Of a DNA stretch of 64,000 bases, positions 60,806-64,000 are shown in pieces. Both the position numbers and the translations under genes were made by a program. Position 1 is the stretch's first letter. Every line of letters starts with the position of its first letter. Under the pieces are notes generated by a model. The model searched no databases, was not told the DNA's origin, and was given only the letters and a program-made list of their open reading frames with translations. Origin of the DNA: Lactobacillaceae bacterium L1_55_11. Lineage in GTDB: Bacteria > Bacillota > Bacilli > Lactobacillales > Lactobacillaceae. The stretch spans positions 248,001-312,000 of the forward strand of contig JAQYTT010000001.1 in NCBI GenBank assembly GCA_029433155.1, in the 5' to 3' direction.

Positions 60806-63128
60806 AGCGATTGATATTCAAGGGTTCGGTCGCTGGTCCCATGCCCAATTTTTGGACTTGGCTAATTTCCAGATTTTTACCGGCGGTAATGAGGCCGGTA
60901 AATCGACCTTACGGGCCTTTATCATCGGGGTCCTCTTTGGTTTTCCAAACAAAACCAAGGATAAAAATATTTATCTACCAAAAAATGGGGAAGGCTATGG
61001 AGGCAGTTTGACGGTTGCCTTGCCTACGGGTCGTTACGAAATTGGTCGAACGGGACGTAAGCCTTCGACCTTGAGGGTGACCCGGTTGTCCGACCATACT
61101 GCCATTGAAAATCCCCAGTCCTGGCTAGACCAGGTGCTAGCACCCGTGTACCTAAGTACTTACCAGGCAGTTTTTAGTTTTGACCATCAAGCGCTGGCGG
61201 AAGTGCGTCGGTTGGCACCGGCAGACTTGCAGCGCCTCTTACTAAGTTTGGGCGCACCTCGTGCTAGTGACAGCTTAAATCAGGCCCAACAGTTGGAAAC
61301 GGCTGCTAGCCAGCAATTTGCCCGTTCCAGGTCCGGTAAACGGCCCTTGAATCAGATGGTCCGGGCGTACCGGCAGGGCGAAACGGAGTTGCAGCGGTTA
61401 GCGCAGCAAATACCTAGTTACCAGGAAGGGCAAAAGTCGCTTGCTGCCGACCAGCAACAGTTCAGTGACCTGCAAATCCAGCTTGACCAGCTTAGGAAAA
61501 GGACAGGGGAATTACAGTCCTTAGTGCACCTGTACCCCTTATACCAGGAAGCGCAAAAAGTTAATCAAGCGAATTCGACGAATTATTTGCCGATTGTCAG
61601 TCGGGAGGATTTCTACCGAGCTCAGCAAATTAGTGAAAACCTTGACCACCTCGATGACAATCCTAATCAAGCCGCTGATCAACCCGTCCCTTCTGAAGCT
61701 TGGCTAGCCCTATCCAACCAGTTACCTGCTATTCGCCGGATTATCGAAGACCGCCGGCGGTTGAAGCAGGATGAGGAGGCCCTTAATAATCAGTTTCGAG
61801 GGCCCCGGCCGGCTGCAATCACAGCGTCCGAGGAAACTGCTTTGCGGCAATATCGGCCCCTTCAGTGGGGAGCTGTATTAGCCGGTATCCTGACGGGCTG
61901 GTCAGCGTGGCGTGGCCAATTTAGCGGGTTAACGATTGTCCTGGGCTTGGCAACGGTGGTCCTAGTTTTCTTAGCATTTCAGCGACGGGGCCAGGTTCAA
62001 CGGGTGTTAACTGCCTATACGCCCCTAGGCGCAACCGAAACCTTGGCCATGCAACCCCGCTTAAGGCAGTTAGCACGTGCCCAGGCCCAACAAGCCGTTA
62101 ATCAGGGTAGTCAGGATCAGTTGGATCACTTTGCCAGCCAACTCGGGCAGTTGTGCCAAGAGTATGGCCTTGGCATCGACATTAGCGACCTCTTGGGCAC
62201 CTACCAGTCCCTCGCCCAGGCCATCCAAATTCGCAGCCAGGTGAATCAGCGGATGCGGGCTGAACGGACCGCGGTCTTACAAGAGTCCGTCCAATCTCGG
62301 GCAACCTTAACCCAGGAACTCAGTGAGCTTCTGCAGCATTACCAAGTTAGTGACCTAGCCCAGTTACGTAGCCGCATGATTCAAGGTGAAAATCAGGACC
62401 GCAACCAGCAACGTTGGCGCGACTTAAAAGGGCAGATTGGTGATCAGAACTGGACGGCCTTAGCGGCCTATTCTGATTTGGACAGTTTGCAAGGTCAGCT
62501 ATCAGCAGTGACCGGCCAAACCCAAGATTTGGAACAAAAAATTCAGATTTTAGGCCAGACAATTGCTGAAAAAAAGGCCCAGCAAAACCAGTTAATCGAT
62601 GGTGACCAATACGGCCAGGCCCTCCAGCAGCAGGCCGACCGGGCGGCTAGCCTGACCGATGCCTTCCGGCAGTATTTAGGAAATCAGCTGGCTGCTAAGA
62701 CCATTTTGACCACCTTAAACCGGCTAACCCAGCAGCGTTGGCCTGCCATGCAGGCCCAGGCCCAGGAGTATTTTCAGGAGCTCACCGATGGTCACTATCA
62801 GACCATTGATTTTGCCCCCGAACAAATTCAGGTTATCAGCCAGGAAGGCCAACGTTTTGACATCTTTGAGCTATCAACTGGTACCCGTGACCAGCTTTAT
62901 GTAGCGCTAAGATTAGCCCTGGTCATGAATCTAGCCGGCCAGGTTGACCTACCTCTACTCATCGACGATGGGTTTTTGAATTTTGACCAGGACCGATCGG
63001 ACAAAATGATATCATTACTGACAAGGATTGCTGAGCAGCATCAGGTTATTTACCTGACTAAATCACACCCGGTTAACCGCTCGGCTAAAATTTTTGAATT
63101 AAAGAAAGTGAGCCCTAACCATGGCTAA
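60795..63128 (+). CDS. yhaN: SbcC/Rad50-like ATPase YhaN
   Basis: A 777-residue SMC-like protein. The Walker A region is GGNEAGKST (about 35-43), followed by VLFGFPNKTKDKNIY. Coiled-coil stretches rich in Gln and Leu flank a hydrophobic pair in the middle (about 365-400, WGAVLAGILTGW then LVFLAF), typical of YhaN. The C-terminal signature is FELSTGTRDQLYVALRLAL, with Walker B LPLLIDDGFLNFD. It overlaps yhaO by 11 bases and yhaM by 8, so the trio is coupled. Confidence 0.92.
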   Translation: MKIEAIDIQGFGRWSHAQFLDLANFQIFTGGNEAGKSTLRAFIIGVLFGFPNKTKDKNIYLPKNGEGYGGSLTVALPTGRYEIGRTGRKPSTLRVTRLSDHTAIENPQSWLDQVLAPVYLSTYQAVFSFDHQALAEVRRLAPADLQRLLLSLGAPRASDSLNQAQQLETAASQQFARSRSGKRPLNQMVRAYRQGETELQRLAQQIPSYQEGQKSLAADQQQFSDLQIQLDQLRKRTGELQSLVHLYPLYQEAQKVNQANSTNYLPIVSREDFYRAQQISENLDHLDDNPNQAADQPVPSEAWLALSNQLPAIRRIIEDRRRLKQDEEALNNQFRGPRPAAITASEETALRQYRPLQWGAVLAGILTGWSAWRGQFSGLTIVLGLATVVLVFLAFQRRGQVQRVLTAYTPLGATETLAMQPRLRQLARAQAQQAVNQGSQDQLDHFASQLGQLCQEYGLGIDISDLLGTYQSLAQAIQIRSQVNQRMRAERTAVLQESVQSRATLTQELSELLQHYQVSDLAQLRSRMIQGENQDRNQQRWRDLKGQIGDQNWTALAAYSDLDSLQGQLSAVTGQTQDLEQKIQILGQTIAEKKAQQNQLIDGDQYGQALQQQADRAASLTDAFRQYLGNQLAAKTILTTLNRLTQQRWPAMQAQAQEYFQELTDGHYQTIDFAPEQIQVISQEGQRFDIFELSTGTRDQLYVALRLALVMNLAGQVDLPLLIDDGFLNFDQDRSDKMISLLTRIAEQHQVIYLTKSHPVNRSAKIFELKKVSPNHG

Positions 63129-64000
63129 ATTACTGACTCAGTACCACGATAATGATAGTATCGACAACTTTGCCTTAATTACCAGCGCTGATGTGCGTAC
63201 CACCAAGACTGGTAAACCCTATATCAGCCTAGTCTTTAGTGACCGGTCTGGCAACTTGCCTGGTAACCTCTGGGATGCCAGCCAGGAGCAGATGGATAAC
63301 CTGGTGGCTGGTAAGGTCGTCAAATTACACGGGGTGCGGGGTTCATTTAAGGGTCAGCCCCAGGTGCAAATCACTGAGTTACGCCTGAGTGAAAGTGGGG
63401 AACCAACTAATCCGGCTGAGTTTATGGCCCATGCACCATTAAAGACCGACGAGTTGGAAAACCAACTCAACGATTATATTTTGATGATTACCCAGCCAGA
63501 ATGGAACCGGATTGTCCGGCGCTTGTTTACCAAGTACCATGATCAGTTCCTGCAATTCCCAGCGGCAAAGAAAAACCACCATGCTTTCAATGGTGGCCTG
63601 GCCTTTCATTCCTTGTCAATTGCGGCCTTGGCAGACAGTGTTAGTCAGCAGTACCCAACCTTAAATCAAAGTCTCCTGATTGCCGGTGCACTATTGCATG
63701 ATTTGGGTAAGGTGATTGAACTGAGCGGTCCCGTGGCCACTCAGTACACCTTGGCCGGTAACTTGATTGGCCACATTACCCTAGTGGATGAGCAAATTGT
63801 CCTAGTGGCCCAGGAATTGCACCTGGACTTGATGAGCGAGGACCTGGTCATCTTGCGGCACGTGGTCTTAGCCCATCACGGTCTACTTGAATATGGCTCA
63901 CCGGTCCGGCCAATGGTGCCGGAGGCAGAAGCCCTGCACCAGTTAGATGAATTGGATGCCAGCTTGCAGATGATGGACGGGGCCATGACTGCCACGCCTA
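63121..64000 (+). CDS. yhaM: 3'-5' exoribonuclease YhaM, 3'-truncated by window edge
   Basis: YhaM is an RNA-trimming exonuclease found in Firmicutes. About 293 residues are visible of a usual 310-325. An N-terminal OB fold (about 15-95, with KPYISLVFSDRSG) is followed by an HD domain with HHAFNGGLAFHSLS, GALLHDLGKVIE and VLAHHG. The ATG overlaps the yhaN stop (ATGGCTAA). The frame stays open to the last base. Confidence 0.95.
   Translation, partial: MAKLLTQYHDNDSIDNFALITSADVRTTKTGKPYISLVFSDRSGNLPGNLWDASQEQMDNLVAGKVVKLHGVRGSFKGQPQVQITELRLSESGEPTNPAEFMAHAPLKTDELENQLNDYILMITQPEWNRIVRRLFTKYHDQFLQFPAAKKNHHAFNGGLAFHSLSIAALADSVSQQYPTLNQSLLIAGALLHDLGKVIELSGPVATQYTLAGNLIGHITLVDEQIVLVAQELHLDLMSEDLVILRHVVLAHHGLLEYGSPVRPMVPEAEALHQLDELDASLQMMDGAMTATP

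Noticed and set aside
1-64000. CRISPR arrays, insertion sequences, prophage, integrase or toxin-antitoxin genes
   Set aside because: No regularly spaced repeats, transposase, integrase or typical antitoxin motifs were seen; all space is filled by housekeeping genes.

Overview
The window is a gap-free stretch of core chromosome from a low-GC-lineage Gram-positive bacterium of the order Lactobacillales. By eye its base composition is near 50% GC. Supporting signs are the uppS-cdsA-rseP-proS-polC run, recU-pbp1A-ypsA-gpsB-rnpB, a leuS T-box, a GlnR operator before glnR-glnA, strong GGAGG ribosome sites, many TTG/GTG starts, and NCS2, UPF0014 and GpsB-type genes. MurC (GTGMGPLA motif) and the RNase J-TPR-tuf order fit the Leuconostoc/Weissella/Fructobacillus branch of Lactobacillaceae best. 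The genus is an inference. I found no insertion sequence, prophage, CRISPR array, rRNA operon or plasmid-like segment.

Layout. 1-5 kb: the end of purA, then a leftward block of rqcH, a GT-C-type membrane transferase, a small membrane protein and rpmF. 5.4-7.6 kb: a FetAB-like ABC exporter and a DUF1361 protein. 7.6-13.4 kb: translation and RNA turnover (infC with an AUA start, rpmI, rplT, an RNase J2-type gene, a TPR protein, tuf). 13.4-20.3 kb: a 42-residue ORF, a methyltransferase, T-box-leuS, a flippase, a YitT protein and a tautomerase. 20.3-24.3 kb: a purine riboswitch followed by guaB, a degenerate guaB paralogue and guaA. 24.3-28.9 kb: recU, pbp1A, ypsA, gpsB and RNase P RNA. 28.9-33.5 kb: a fused amino-acid ABC transporter protein, pgl, an AI-2E-family protein, trmL and tRNA-Glu. 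33.5-39.7 kb: ftsK, ade, glmS. 39.7-48.8 kb: uppS, cdsA, rseP, proS, polC. 48.8-55 kb: a purine permease, a cold-shock-domain protein, a Nudix hydrolase, mtnN, ytpR, murC and a BI-1 protein. 55-64 kb: polA, glnR, glnA, yhaO, yhaN and the start of yhaM.

How the genes work together. Purine metabolism recurs: purA, guaB/guaA, ade, an NCS2 permease and mtnN together make, salvage and interconvert purines, and a guanine-type riboswitch sits over the GMP branch. Envelope growth is the second theme: glmS, uppS, cdsA, murC, pbp1A, gpsB, a lipid-linked-precursor flippase candidate, ftsK and rseP. Translation is the third: IF3, L35, L20, L32, EF-Tu, LeuRS, ProRS, RqcH, TrmL and tRNA-Glu.

The most unusual observation is the guaB pair. 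The upstream protein has the catalytic Cys loop and flap of IMP dehydrogenase but lacks CBS domains and the conserved C-terminal ESHPHD segment. The downstream paralogue has lost the Cys loop and flap but keeps ESHPHD. I infer a possible two-subunit IMP dehydrogenase. Other points are a hairpin that separates the Shine-Dalgarno from the start codon of the purine permease, a probable leaderless cold-shock-domain gene, an AUA start for IF3, an RNase J with an altered metal motif, and a TTTTTGTGCC string after several terminators.
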